From Asterias amurensis (Eukaryota > Echinodermata > Asteroidea > Forcipulatida > Asteriidae), in contig NC_092662.1 of assembly GCF_032118995.1 (NCBI RefSeq), positions 310,001 through 374,000 on the forward strand: DNA of 64,000 nt, given 5' to 3'. This document shows positions 9,222-19,563 of the stretch, in pieces; position 1 is the stretch's first letter; each line of letters starts with the position of its first letter. The notes beneath the pieces are model-generated. The model had not been told where the DNA came from, made no database searches, and saw only the letters and a program-made list of their open reading frames with translations. The translations under genes were made by a program, and so were the position numbers.

Positions 9222-12200
9222 GGCCCCCCTTTCATGGATTAGCTCAAGCACAAAAGAGTCGCTAAGTGCCATTTTTGCTTACAAGCCAAAATACTGAAAT
9301 ACACGTACCTTCTTTGACTGGTGTCCTGCTTAAGATCTGTGAAATTGGGCACAGGAGTGGGTAATGCTTGAATGGTACAACAGGCTAACTCTTGGGACTA
9401 ATGGTACACAACTCTTTAAAACTCTTGATCTATCAAACTGCATTTCTGTACTGTTTTGTTTGGAAAACCTTTTACTCGAGAGGCCATATAACCCTTTTTG
9501 ATACAGTGTTTGTTTTATACTTTATATTGTATTATTTTATCGTGTATGAAAGTAACAAGAAAATATTAAGGTCATTTTTATTTCCCACAATGTGAAAGAA
9601 TATTGTTGGATGCTGGTGTCCCAGGGAAATCTGTCACAGAGATTCTGTCCCCCCCCCCCCATATGGTAAATAAACATGGGTAGAAGGAGGATGATACAAA
9701 GAGGGCGCCATCAGGTGAAGTTTGTACACAGTTGGCCAATTGGAGGGACAGAATCTCCTGCCACGCCTACTGTCGCTGTAATACTAAGAAATGTTAGAAC
9801 CTATTTAAAAGAAGAAACAAAATCAAAATTTACCAGTTGTGGCAACTTGCTCTTGTTGTTCGCTATGAAATGTTCAATTCTATCCAAATGATACGTAGTC
9901 GGTTGACTGCTTCCCACAACCAATGGCTCAAGTAAACCATTGGCTTACTTGTAGTTAACTTGAACTAGACAGATTGTTCGTTATAACTTCAAATTCATAC
10001 CCTAGCTGCCACCATTGGAAAGTTTCAAAAGGGAATATGAAATCGGTGAGGGAATTCTGAGGGTTTGTTTTAAAATGGATAAAGGGCCCGAGCTGAAGGC
10101 GAGGTGCTTAATCGCACAACCATGACCCTACAAAGGTTTTAATTGAACATTCAATGCTGAGGTGCCACAATCTTACTCCCATTCATAAGTGTTATTTTTT
10201 GTTTAAAAGCAGAAAAATGCTGGAAAATCTGTTACACTCATTTCTGATTTCAATTCTTGTCACTATTGATGACAATGAAAGAAACGTGAACATATTTACT
10301 TAGGAACAAGCTTACCTGTTTGCAAGTTGATGAAAAGGAAATTTGGGAAAGTAAAATAAGTGAGACAATAGAATAATTTAAAGTAATATTTTCTAGGAGC
10401 TATTTCTGACTCTATATATTGCATGTTGCCCGAGTCATACTTGTTAATGGGCTGCTTTAATTATAATCAGCAAAGAAAATTTATCTTCAGAGGCATGTGG
10501 AAAGTTGTAAATACAGAGCAGAGACTGCGAGGTTGGTCATCTTGAAGTAGTGCTTTATTTTGGGGTAGATTGAAGTAGTAAATCAGGTTAAGACTTTGTG
10601 ACTTTAACTACATATTGGTAATATTCTGACAATTGTAGTACAGCGTAGTAACTGAGGTAATTAAAAGGGATTGTACATCGGTATTAGTGACCAAAAATAT
10701 TTTGCGTGTGAGTTATTACAAACTTCACTTGAGTTCTGATTTTGCACAGCACGCTAACAATCACCTTTGGAAGGAGAGTATTTTAATGGTCCGAATAGTA
10801 GGAGCGTCTTAACTGGATCGGATAAGTTTTCCAGCTTGTGGGTTGTAGCGTTCCATTTGATCGCTGGAACGTTCAGTTTAATGGCTGGAACATTCAAAAT
10901 ACTGATGCGTGTATAGGTTTGCTCCTGTACTAGTTTGGCTAGCAGCTCAACGGATTCCGGGTTTGTGTCTACGTGGACATTCTTTTGTGCATAGCTTTGG
11001 AGAGAAACACTCCAAAAGTTCTTCTTACTTTACATCTTGTGAATTTGAAGGCCAAGGAAATATCACTGTCAAGTTCTTAAAAAAAAAAAGAATATGCCAA
11101 GATATTTTACGCAGGTTTCGTTAGTCAACCCTGTAAATCAAAGATTTAATTCTACCATCCTTTGGACCCAAGCGTCACAAAATTGAATTAAGAACATCTT
11201 AACTTTGTAAACACATGGATCCCTTTTGGTGAAGTTTTTCTTTTTGCATCCTTTCTTTTATCTTTAAAAAAAAGTATCAAATATTTTACCTTTTAAAAAC
11301 GAGGTTTCTTTTAAGTGTTAGAAGTATAGCTGTATTTTTAAATAGTATACTTTTTATTTAGTACTTGCGCTTAAAGTTTAGAGTTTAAAGCCATTTTCTT
11401 GGTTTGATTACATTGTTCGTTCATAATGAGTCATGCATATTCATTGGCAGATTGTATGAAGCATCCTTGTCCATTATTATGTAAATTAATTTGTGTTTAA
11501 TTTCACAGCAGTACTTTCAGCCGACACATTTTTTATTGTTCTTTTGCCATAAGCTCATACTCGATCTTGCCCCGACTGAACTGTTCAATAGATAAGTATA
11601 TTTTTCTACTGTTTTAAACTTATTTTACTATCTCTTTGTATTTCTAGAGTTCAACAAATGTACACACTGAAACAACTAACCATACATGTTCATTTAATAT
11701 GCCAACTACATGTATTTAGTACCTTTCTATAATGTAATCTGTTTCTTTTGAAATTTCAAATAAACTTCTCATACTAGATGTTGTCTGTAAATGGTAGCCT
11801 TTATAGCAACATGCTGGCTTTGTGACTGTCCGGCATAATTTGACCCCTTGCACCATCGTGGACTTCCCCCCTCACAGTAAAAACATGTCAAAATAAACCA
11901 AGTTCTAAATATTCTTTACTGGGAAAATTTAACATTTATTCACTCAATTTTAGTTTAGGCACTTCACAGTGCAAGTTTAACCTACCTAACAGAAGGAAAA
12001 AATACAAGATGCCCCCCACCGAAAAAACCCCCAAACTAATTATTATTAAAAAACTAAGTGCAGCATCGCACATATCAAGCAATCAATTCCCTACATGTAG
12101 ATAACTTCTTCTAGGATGGAAATTCTGACTTTGAATATAGTTCAAATTTTCACAGGTTTGTCATTTTATGCATGTTGAGATACACCAAGTGAGACTGGTT

Positions 12201-13090
12201 TTTGACAATAACCAAAGGTGTCCAATGCCCTTAAGCTTGGTACATACTTCATGTGAATGCAAAGCGTATTTCAACGTCACAGTGCTGACCTTGCAGCGAA
12301 TGTTTCCAAGGAGTTGAACACAGCTTTTGTTGTTGCATTCACAGGAACTTTGAACCGGTTTCACGGATCTTCATCACAACTTGTAGAAAGCCATTTTTAC
12401 AGGTTATTTTTTTAAAAACAAACAGCACAATGAAGATTCTTTAGGAAGTTTGTTTTTCATTTATCCATTACTAAAAGTTTGTGTATCTTTCAAAGATTCA
12501 AAATTACATTTTTTGGTGAAAAATGTCATTTTAAAGTGGCAAGTCAGTGACAATGAATGTGCAATTACTTTCCTCATCACCGAAATGTATGTCTCACAAT
12601 GCGCGTGAAGGATTCCTAGTCCAAGCAACATCGAAACCATCATGGTCTACTGATTTTGAATTTATGCAGAACACAACCATAATAAACCCTTGCATAGTCA
12701 CATGTGTGAACAGGGCGTCCATCTTGGCAGCTTGATGTACATGTATGTACTCGTTTTTCCCAAAATTCAGCACAGAATATTTTTAAGACAGCGCTTGTGC
12801 ATATCAGTTATTGCCACCTTTGGTCTTTAATGTCTTTGGTTTTTAATCCAACCTAAAGTGCCTCTCGTTTCGTAGATAGAATTTTCCGTACATCAGTGTA
12901 GCATTACTGAAATTTCATTTATGAAAGGGCAAATCTTAAAGTCAATGGGGAACTTTTGTCGGGGCACCAAGGCCAAGACCAGGGGCAACGTGACCTGCGT
13001 GTAATTCAAAGCCTGATGTACAACAGTGTAGCTGATTTCAACCACTACATTTCTGAATTTAGCCGAGAAATCTGTGTAACATCAAGTCAA
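9222..13090. other. intergenic region between convergent dispanin and torsin genes
   Basis: About 3.9 kb with no supported exon. It should contain the rest of the dispanin 3' UTR and intergenic DNA. AATAAA at about 11758 and elsewhere are possible poly(A) signals. A 10-base C run sits at 9650-9660. A partial TTAA-type MITE lies at 12140-12234. From 12235 to about 12365 the sequence 'gcagcgaatgtttccaagga' and surroundings look like further repeat material. Confidence 0.5.
12140..12234. repeat. Half copy of the TTAA-type 'gtaattaccaa-agtgtcc' MITE
   Basis: The right part reads 'gagatacaccaagtgagact' then 'ccaaaggtgtccaatgccc' and ends at TTAA (12231-12234). It matches one arm of the full elements at 29851-30194 and 60959-61344. 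The other arm is missing or too diverged to see. Confidence 0.65.
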
Positions 13091-13264
13091 TTTATTCTCT
13101 CTAATCCTGGCACCATTGTTTCTCTGCAAGTTGGGTCTTGAGAAAACAGAGCTGGAGATTCTAGACTTGCTACTCTGGTACTTCACAACTCGTCCTTCAA
13201 ATATGTATGAGATCAAGTCAATGTATTCTCTCTAATCCTGGCACCATTGTTTCTCTGCAAGTTG
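13078..13264. repeat. Direct duplication in the torsin 3' UTR
   Basis: A block of about 53 bp beginning 'atcaagtcaatttattctct' (13081) recurs at 13213 ('atcaagtcaatgtattctct') through 'gtttctctgcaagttg'; spacing is about 133 bp. The flanking 'gagattctagacttgc' phrase is also repeated (13158 and 13315), so the duplicated unit is roughly 130 bp. Confidence 0.75.
13091..13096 (-). promoter_or_regulatory. Candidate poly(A) signal of torsin
   Basis: TTTATT on the + strand reads AATAAA on the torsin strand, about 245 bp after the stop codon, a reasonable 3' UTR length. Only one of the two tandem blocks keeps it: the 13213 copy has 'tgtatt'. Confidence 0.4.
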
Positions 13265-13340
13265 ATGAGTAAACTTGAAGAAGATCAGAGATTCGGTCTT
13301 GAGAGTTTGTAGAGTTTCTAGACTTGCTGCACTGGCAATC

Positions 13341-15945
13341 TCATAACTCATCCTTCATTCTGTATAGTACTCGGTTAACTTTCTCTACAGCGTTTTTACA
13401 GCCTTTAGTCGCATACTGCTCAGTACCCTCCGGCTGAAACTGTAAATCTTCTATAACTTCATCTATTATTTTTTCATAAGAGCGTTCTGGTACTGGTTTC
13501 TGTCTAAGAAGAGCTTGTATACATTCTCGAACATGTCTCTTTTCCAAAGGTAAAAATGGCAGAAAGTGACTCACGACGTAATGATCGATGAGACGACTTC
13601 TTCGGAACCCACCTGAAAAACAAAAGACCAGGTAGGCATTAATATTTATATCAGGGTTTACAACAAATACACATACTCATTAGGTCTTGAAAAGGCACAG
13701 CAATTTTCCTCCGGTAAGGGGCACAAATAGTGCTCAGCACAAAACAATTGTGCTTACCAGAATAAGTAACCTGCTAAAATGTATAATGTATGACTAGCAG
13801 TAAAATGGAGAGCCCGGTTTAAACTTCATGTAAATTGACAAAGTGAAGCAAGTTTCCTTGTAACGCTAGGTGGCAGCAGGCTTACGAAGTAAACTTCCAT
13901 TGTTTACGTAGTAAAGTCTGCTACCATCAAGCGTCCTAAAAGTCCCTAATTGGAAAGCAGTGCTTACAATATTGTTTCCATCATGTAATTCACTTCACAT
14001 TCCCTTTTGCGAAAGTGTTAACATGGATTAATGTGATTGATAAAAAGACAAATCCCATAATATACCTGTGTTCATGGAAACTTTCTCTATGATTTCTTCC
14101 ATTTCCCGAAGTCCAAGTTGTTCTCTTTTGCCTCCATTCTGCAGGTGTTTGTCTACTTTGCGAAGAATCTCTATAGAGCCTGTGTTACTTTAAAATGGAA
14201 TGAGATAGTTCAAACTTTTAGAACTTCAATGAAGGGTGTCCACTGTGCACAACATTGGTGAGAATGAAAATATATAAACATCAAAAGATTTGCACAAAAC
14301 TTAAAGGGTATAACGATGGTAGTGATAGACAATTTACTGTGAAGTATTTGTGCTTGTAATGTTAACGTTTTTTGAAATAAGGGGAAAACATTTAGTTTTG
14401 ATCGTGTGATATTTAAAACCCAATGCTTCATTCTGGGATACAAATAAGACATTAAGTTGAGTGACATGGGAAAAAACACCTAGCCAACCTTAATGCCTTT
14501 TAGTGAAAATGTGATTTAATTTACACTTAAAGAGCGCTTGCAGGATCAGGCAGATCATCCAGATACCCAATGTTGTCCTTCAAATCATTTCACCATGTCC
14601 CACTAGGCAGTCAACTTGCCGAGGCTTGTATCTTTTTTATCAGTTCAGTTACTGGAAAACAGAGAGCATCTTTCTCACCTTAACATAAGGAACACAGCTT
14701 TCCTGTAATCTATACCATCCACATGCTGGTTGTAGTCCAAGTATGGTTTGATGATATCCAGCAAGCCTTCAGGAAAATCCTCCACCTCATCAAAGATAAA
14801 GAGCTGGCGTGGACAATTGGATACATGCTTTTTTACAGTGTCTTTAAGAAATTTCTGCAAAAGAAAAGAAGTTCCAATAAGATAATCCAATGACAAAACT
14901 TTCTAGTTTCCTTCTCCTTTGAAAGACCACAACAATGTCATGGCATAAAACAAGAGCGACTCTGGGACTGGAATCCTACCGAGCTAATCACTCAGTTCAC
15001 AATGACTAGAATAAGTATTGTCTAGTAACTGAATCACAATTTCTTGACTTGTGCGAGTCAAAATCATACACGTTAAACCATTGTTTGTATGATAGATATG
15101 AAAGAGATTGGCTGTTGCCAGCTTGGAGTTTATCCTGTTGGGGAAAGATTACTAGCTCTAATAGTAAGACAGACATAAACTTGTATCAAGGATAATCCTT
15201 TTCTGCCCAGACCAAGGATGTGACTTTTAGTCAACTTGACCACGAATGACCACATTCAGTGACTCAACTTTACCATTCAATGGCTGAAATCTAACATTCA
15301 TTTCCTCAAATCTATCAATCACAGCCTCAAATCAAACATTCCATACTGACCTTGTATTCATAAACTTCTTGCTTGTGAGGGAAATTGTTGTTAGCTGAGA
15401 ACACATGCACGTATTTGCTGTGCATTCCTTTTTTGTAGATACTCTCTGCAAGCAAGCGAGAGACAAAATTCTTTCCGGTTCCGGTCGGGCCGTGGAACGA
15501 CAGGACCAACGCTTTGGATGGATCTGGGTCCGTGAGATGAGAACTAACCGCACTCACTACAACTTCAGTCGCTAGATGCTGGCCGTATAACTGTTTATCA
15601 AGCACCTTTTGGAGCCCTGTAAGGGGGACAGAGGGGTTGATACACCAGTCAATATTGAAAACAAATGCATTTGTTATTAGAAAAAAAAGCAAAACAACTT
15701 TCAAAGTCGCACCAGCCAATACAAACAATTGCTTACAAATACAAACAATTCAACCAATGTAAGTTTTTACCTGTGGCATTTTTTAGATTTATCCATTTGT
15801 CACTGCAACATTCATAATAACAGAATGGGTTCCAGAAAGCAGCAGTATACTGAACAAAGAGGGCGCTTGTCACTAGGCTGATGATAATGATCTTCATTGC
15901 AAAGTTGACGGACAGAGCCAGGAACCGGGATGAAAACTGCATCAT
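13341..15945 (-). CDS. Torsin family AAA+ ATPase (torsin-1-like) with C-terminal KDEL, five coding exons
   Basis: Exons in gene order: 15771-15945, 15351-15616, 14679-14854, 14066-14187 and 13341-13612; 336 residues, like torsinA's 332. Residues 18-36 are a hydrophobic signal/anchor, followed by the Cys-rich FCYYECC. Walker A is GPTGTGKN with Lys107. Walker B is IFDE with Glu170. Sensor 1 Asn is at 207 (LSNTG) and the redox sensor 2 Gly-Cys-Lys at 317-319. KPYLDY and FLPFLPLE are also kept. Torsins act in the ER lumen/nuclear envelope and need LAP1/LULL1-type cofactors for ATP hydrolysis. An N-glycosylation sequon NAT lies at 56-58. The protein ends RMKDEL then TGA, a canonical ER-retrieval signal that human torsinA lacks. 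A pyrimidine-rich acceptor ending at 15953 lies seven bases before the first ATG, so there is an upstream leader exon. Confidence 0.95.
15032..15190. repeat. Dispersed repeat shared with VPS52 intron
   Basis: The order 'atcacaatttcttga', 'cgttaaaccattgtttgta', 'agagattggctgttgccagc', 'ttggagtttat' matches 61577-61716 with modest divergence. It lies in a torsin intron. No inverted ends or coding frame seen; family unknown. Confidence 0.65.
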
Positions 15946-17459
15946 TCTAAATCTGAAGAAAAAAAAAAATCAAAATTTTAAAAGTATTAATATTAAAAAT
16001 ATACAGGATTTATAAAGCTTCCTGATTATAAAGTTCATACTTGAATAATTTTTTCTGAGAAATGAAGTTATTTCCCTCTGAAATAAAGTCTTAATCATCA
16101 TATTCAAGAAAGCTTCATCTGAAATTAAACCTAAAAAAACCCACAATAATTTAAAATTATCATATGTAAAAACTTAAAGAGGGATCCCCTTTAATTTAGT
16201 TTTAGTAACTATACTTTACACAAATTATAAAGGCATATATCTTTACAAACTTGTTTATAATTATGGCACTCCTTTTAAATAGCGTCGACCCATGATGAAT
16301 GAATGATTGGAAGGGAATTACCCAAATAGCGCTTCTGCATTGCTATTGCATTGATCATCAGTGACTAAAAAAATAACGAGTAAATTATGTTTAACTACTC
16401 CAGCTGATATCCACACACGCCCCTGACCATTTATTTGTCACACACAATTACAATCTAATATTATTAATAAAATTTGTCATTAGTTTAGATTACCAAGCTT
16501 TCTCTCCTCCACCCATCATGACAAAACATCAACAAAATACTTGCATGACTTGTCATCGGGCTTGTCATCACACTGCTGCCATCTTGAATGTTATTGTTTA
16601 CCTCTGAACAAACGGCACGATGTGACTCCTAATGACGTTCGAATGCTTAGTTTTTAGGCTCAACCTTAATAGAATACATGTATGATGGTACATTGGCCGA
16701 TAACTCTCGACAACTCACGACAACTGTCTACCAACTGTCTACGAAGCCCACCGGCACTTAAAATTTTCAGATTTAACTTTGAAGTCAAGTTGAAAATGCT
16801 CTACTTTCTTTACTATCCCCAGATATGGTTATCATCATTTGGAAAAAATACAAAAAATATGTATTTTCCAGAGCAGCCTCCAGGGGGCGTCTTTTTGCTT
16901 TCACATCCATGAGATTGGGTGGACTGTACCATTATGCCGTAGGTAAGGTTAAGTTGGCAAAAACATTTTCGACGCTATTTAAACACTGACAACTTTCAGA
17001 AGGTGAATTTTTTTTTCAATTAGTTTTCATAAAACTAAACGGCATATAAAGTTAGTCATCATAGCATAGAGCATGTTCCTTCCCCTATGGTCACAGGCTT
17101 CCTGGAAATCCCTCCCTAGTTTAGAAATGAATATTCGTTTTAATATTAACAAAATTTGGAATGATGTCCTATACCCTATATGAATTTCAACATTTCTCAA
17201 CGCTTTCGCAGAAAATTCATGTCTCACAAGCACACATAATCTCTTGGGATATGTTTAGTATGTTATTCACATTTTCCAAAAAAACTTGGACTATAGTTAC
17301 GAAAACTATTTGATTCTTTTATCACTTTTTAGCCGAGTTCATTATTTTAGAGGTAGGTGAACTGCCGATGAGTCACGTGCCCACCACAAAACCGACCGAC
17401 ACTTGGATATTTCCCATGATGCACTTGTTTTTCCAGTTAGTGTGCAATTTGCAAGATGG
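15946..17459. promoter_or_regulatory. Torsin 5' leader intron and probable divergent promoter region
   Basis: Upstream of the torsin start the acceptor (T-rich run then CAG, 15953 boundary) implies a leader exon further upstream. 'ctgccatcttgaatg' at about 16573 contains a YY1-like CCAT core on the torsin strand, and 'gcaagatggcgtc' at 17452-17464 has the same core in the CEP350 direction. Human promoters often place this motif at the start site. Together these suggest divergent start sites somewhere in 16.5-17.5 kb. Transcripts are not shown. Confidence 0.4.
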
Positions 17460-18142
17460 CGTCTTTCGCGGTCCTACTAAAAGCCGACAACAAGCCGACA
17501 ACGCCGACAACAAGTCCAGAGCGCCGACAACACGCCGCCAACAAGTTTTTAATACCTTAAAAATGGCCAATAAACCATATATATATTAGAACTATATGTG
17601 TTCTGTAACATAAACATAAACTTAATGGAAAAACTTCACGAAAAGTGTGTATTTTTTAACCAAATAAAAACTTTACTTGCACGGAAAGCGGTCGGACGCC
17701 ATCTTGGCTTAAAAACCGTGTTTGGACCAGATCATTATGATACGGGTAGATTTAGAACTTGCCAACAACAGAGGGCGGGCTTCATGTGAAGACCTTCACT
17801 GCAGTTTGCACAGTGCATGACGCCCGCCCTCTACTGCTAAATCTGACTTACCCGCATCATAATGGACTGGTCCAAACACGATTTTAAGCCAAGATGGCGT
17901 CCAACCGTTTTCCGTGAAAGTTAAGGTTTTTTCCTGGTTAAAAACTCACACTTTTCGTGAAGTTTTTCCATTAAATGTATGTTTATATTACAGAACACAC
18001 ATAGTTCTAATATATCTATGGTTTATTTGCAATTTTTGAGGTATTTAAAACTTGTTGGCGGCGTGTTGGCGGCGCTCTGGACTTGTTGTCGGCGTTGTCG
18101 GCTTGTTGTCGGCTTTTAGTAGGACCCGTCTTTCGTGAGTTT
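17460..18142 (+). promoter_or_regulatory. Candidate CEP350 leader exon and donor, interrupted by a foldback element
   Basis: Left of the element is 'caagatggcgtctttcg'; right of it is 'cgtctttcgtgagttttcgg', i.e. the same 8-9 bases followed by a consensus GTGAGT donor. Removing the element in thought leaves an YY1-type start-site motif running into a splice donor, which would suit a 5' exon. The first coding exon of CEP350 at 24.57 kb has an acceptor at 24526, so an upstream leader exon must exist. That this is it is inference. Confidence 0.35.
17469..18127. repeat. ~660-bp foldback transposon with long near-perfect arms
   Basis: Each arm is about 300 bp. The outer part reads 'ggtcctactaaaagccgac' on the left and 'gtcggcttttagtaggacc' on the right, followed inward by repeated 'gccgacaacaa' triplets, 'gaaaaacttcacgaaaagtg', 'cgccatcttggctt' and 'gagggcggg'. 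The centre is near 17800. 'gtctttcg' flanks both sides (17461-17468, 18128-18135), an 8-bp target duplication (9 if the preceding C is counted), which fits hAT or Mutator-type elements. No transposase. The arms are little diverged, so insertion is probably recent. Confidence 0.85.
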
Positions 18143-19512
18143 TCGGTTTCGTTCGAATGTTTACAATGATTTTACGGAAGTAAATTCCTCAAAAAACTAG
18201 TGAGTGATATCCAGACGTTTTCTTTGTGATGTACCTTACGCATGTAACAGTTTTTGGTAAGTTGAACAGTTATTTTTAATTTGATTTACATCATGTTAAA
18301 ACGGGGTTTGTCACCGAACAGATGGGTAGACGTTTTGATAATTTGCTGTCAACTCAACGGGATCTGTCCAACGCTCGGCGGGCTAGACCAGTTCGGGCCG
18401 GGCCGGGTGGGTGGGGTGTACTCATCTACCGACCCGCGCGCAGACCAACCGTTTCTGCCAGAGAAATACCGTCACTCTTTCAGTCATTTGAGATTGGTCA
18501 TTGTCAATCAAAATTTGGCATTATTAAATAGTTTGTTTTTACCGGCGAAAGTACATAAACAATCATCCTGATCATCGTGAAACGCTAAAAAATTTAAAAA
18601 CTATTTTGCATTTTTTATAAATAATGTTATAATCTTGATATTTTATTTATAATCATCAATTTATAATCATACATCTATCTAAAAGTTTAACTTTAAACAA
18701 GGTACTAACTGTAAATAATATTAAGATAAGAACTTGTTCTGTTGACATTGTTTGTTTCATTTATTAATGGAAAATAGGCCTACATCATTAATTTAATTTT
18801 AAGGTAATACTAATACTAGGCCTAATTGTTGTACTTTTTTATGGATTTGTAGGATGATATTCAATAAAAAGTATGAATGTTGTTTTTCGACCTTTCAGTG
18901 TTTGTAATTGTAGTGCTTCCAAATCTTAATCACTCACTACTCAATGAGAAAAACAACAGCAAGTTGGGATTTTTTAGAACATTTAAAAGCTGCCAAACAG
19001 CTTTTCAGAACTAGGAAAAGTTTTCGTTTCGCCACCACGTTTTCATTCGATATGAAATTATACAGTTTCTAATTTACCCTAATGATATATCCCGTTTTGT
19101 AAAAATGAGTGAAAAAGTGGTGGCGCCCTAAGGAAAGTTATCCCAGAACTGTTTTGATTTTAACTTAATTCCTTCAACTCAAATATCACATGTTCAAACG
19201 ATGGTTGGCCGACCATAGCTTCAAACAAAAGACAGAACATTGCATTTGTCTTTCTTTAGTGAAATCACACCTGGCAAAATTATTTATGAATATTCCACTG
19301 GACACACATATTATGACTTTGGAATAATGTAATTTAAATCATAGTCAGTTGCCAGAATCATAATCATCCATCCTCGCAGTCCCGATGGTCAATCGCAGAC
19401 AGGGGGGGGGGGTTTGAAAATAAAATGCGTGATAGTTAGGCACATATCCAATTTTGAAAGTGTTTGTGTAACAAACTAGTCAGGGCACGAATTGTTTACA
19501 CTGGACCACAGG

Positions 19513-19563
19513 TTGTAACCCTCCCGCTTCACCGTCGGGACGAGGGTTACGTTATCGTAACTA
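19513..19563. repeat. Partial copy of the 7151-7232 hairpin element
   Basis: 'gtaaccctcccgcttcaccg' faces 'gacgagggttacgttatcgt' across a short loop. The right arm matches the 7214-7232 arm nearly exactly; the left arm is shortened. Confidence 0.6.

Noticed and set aside
18281-18571. 96-codon frame in a GC-rich patch
   Set aside because: No recognisable domain, overlaps another frame, and the patch is better explained as promoter-proximal CpG-rich DNA.
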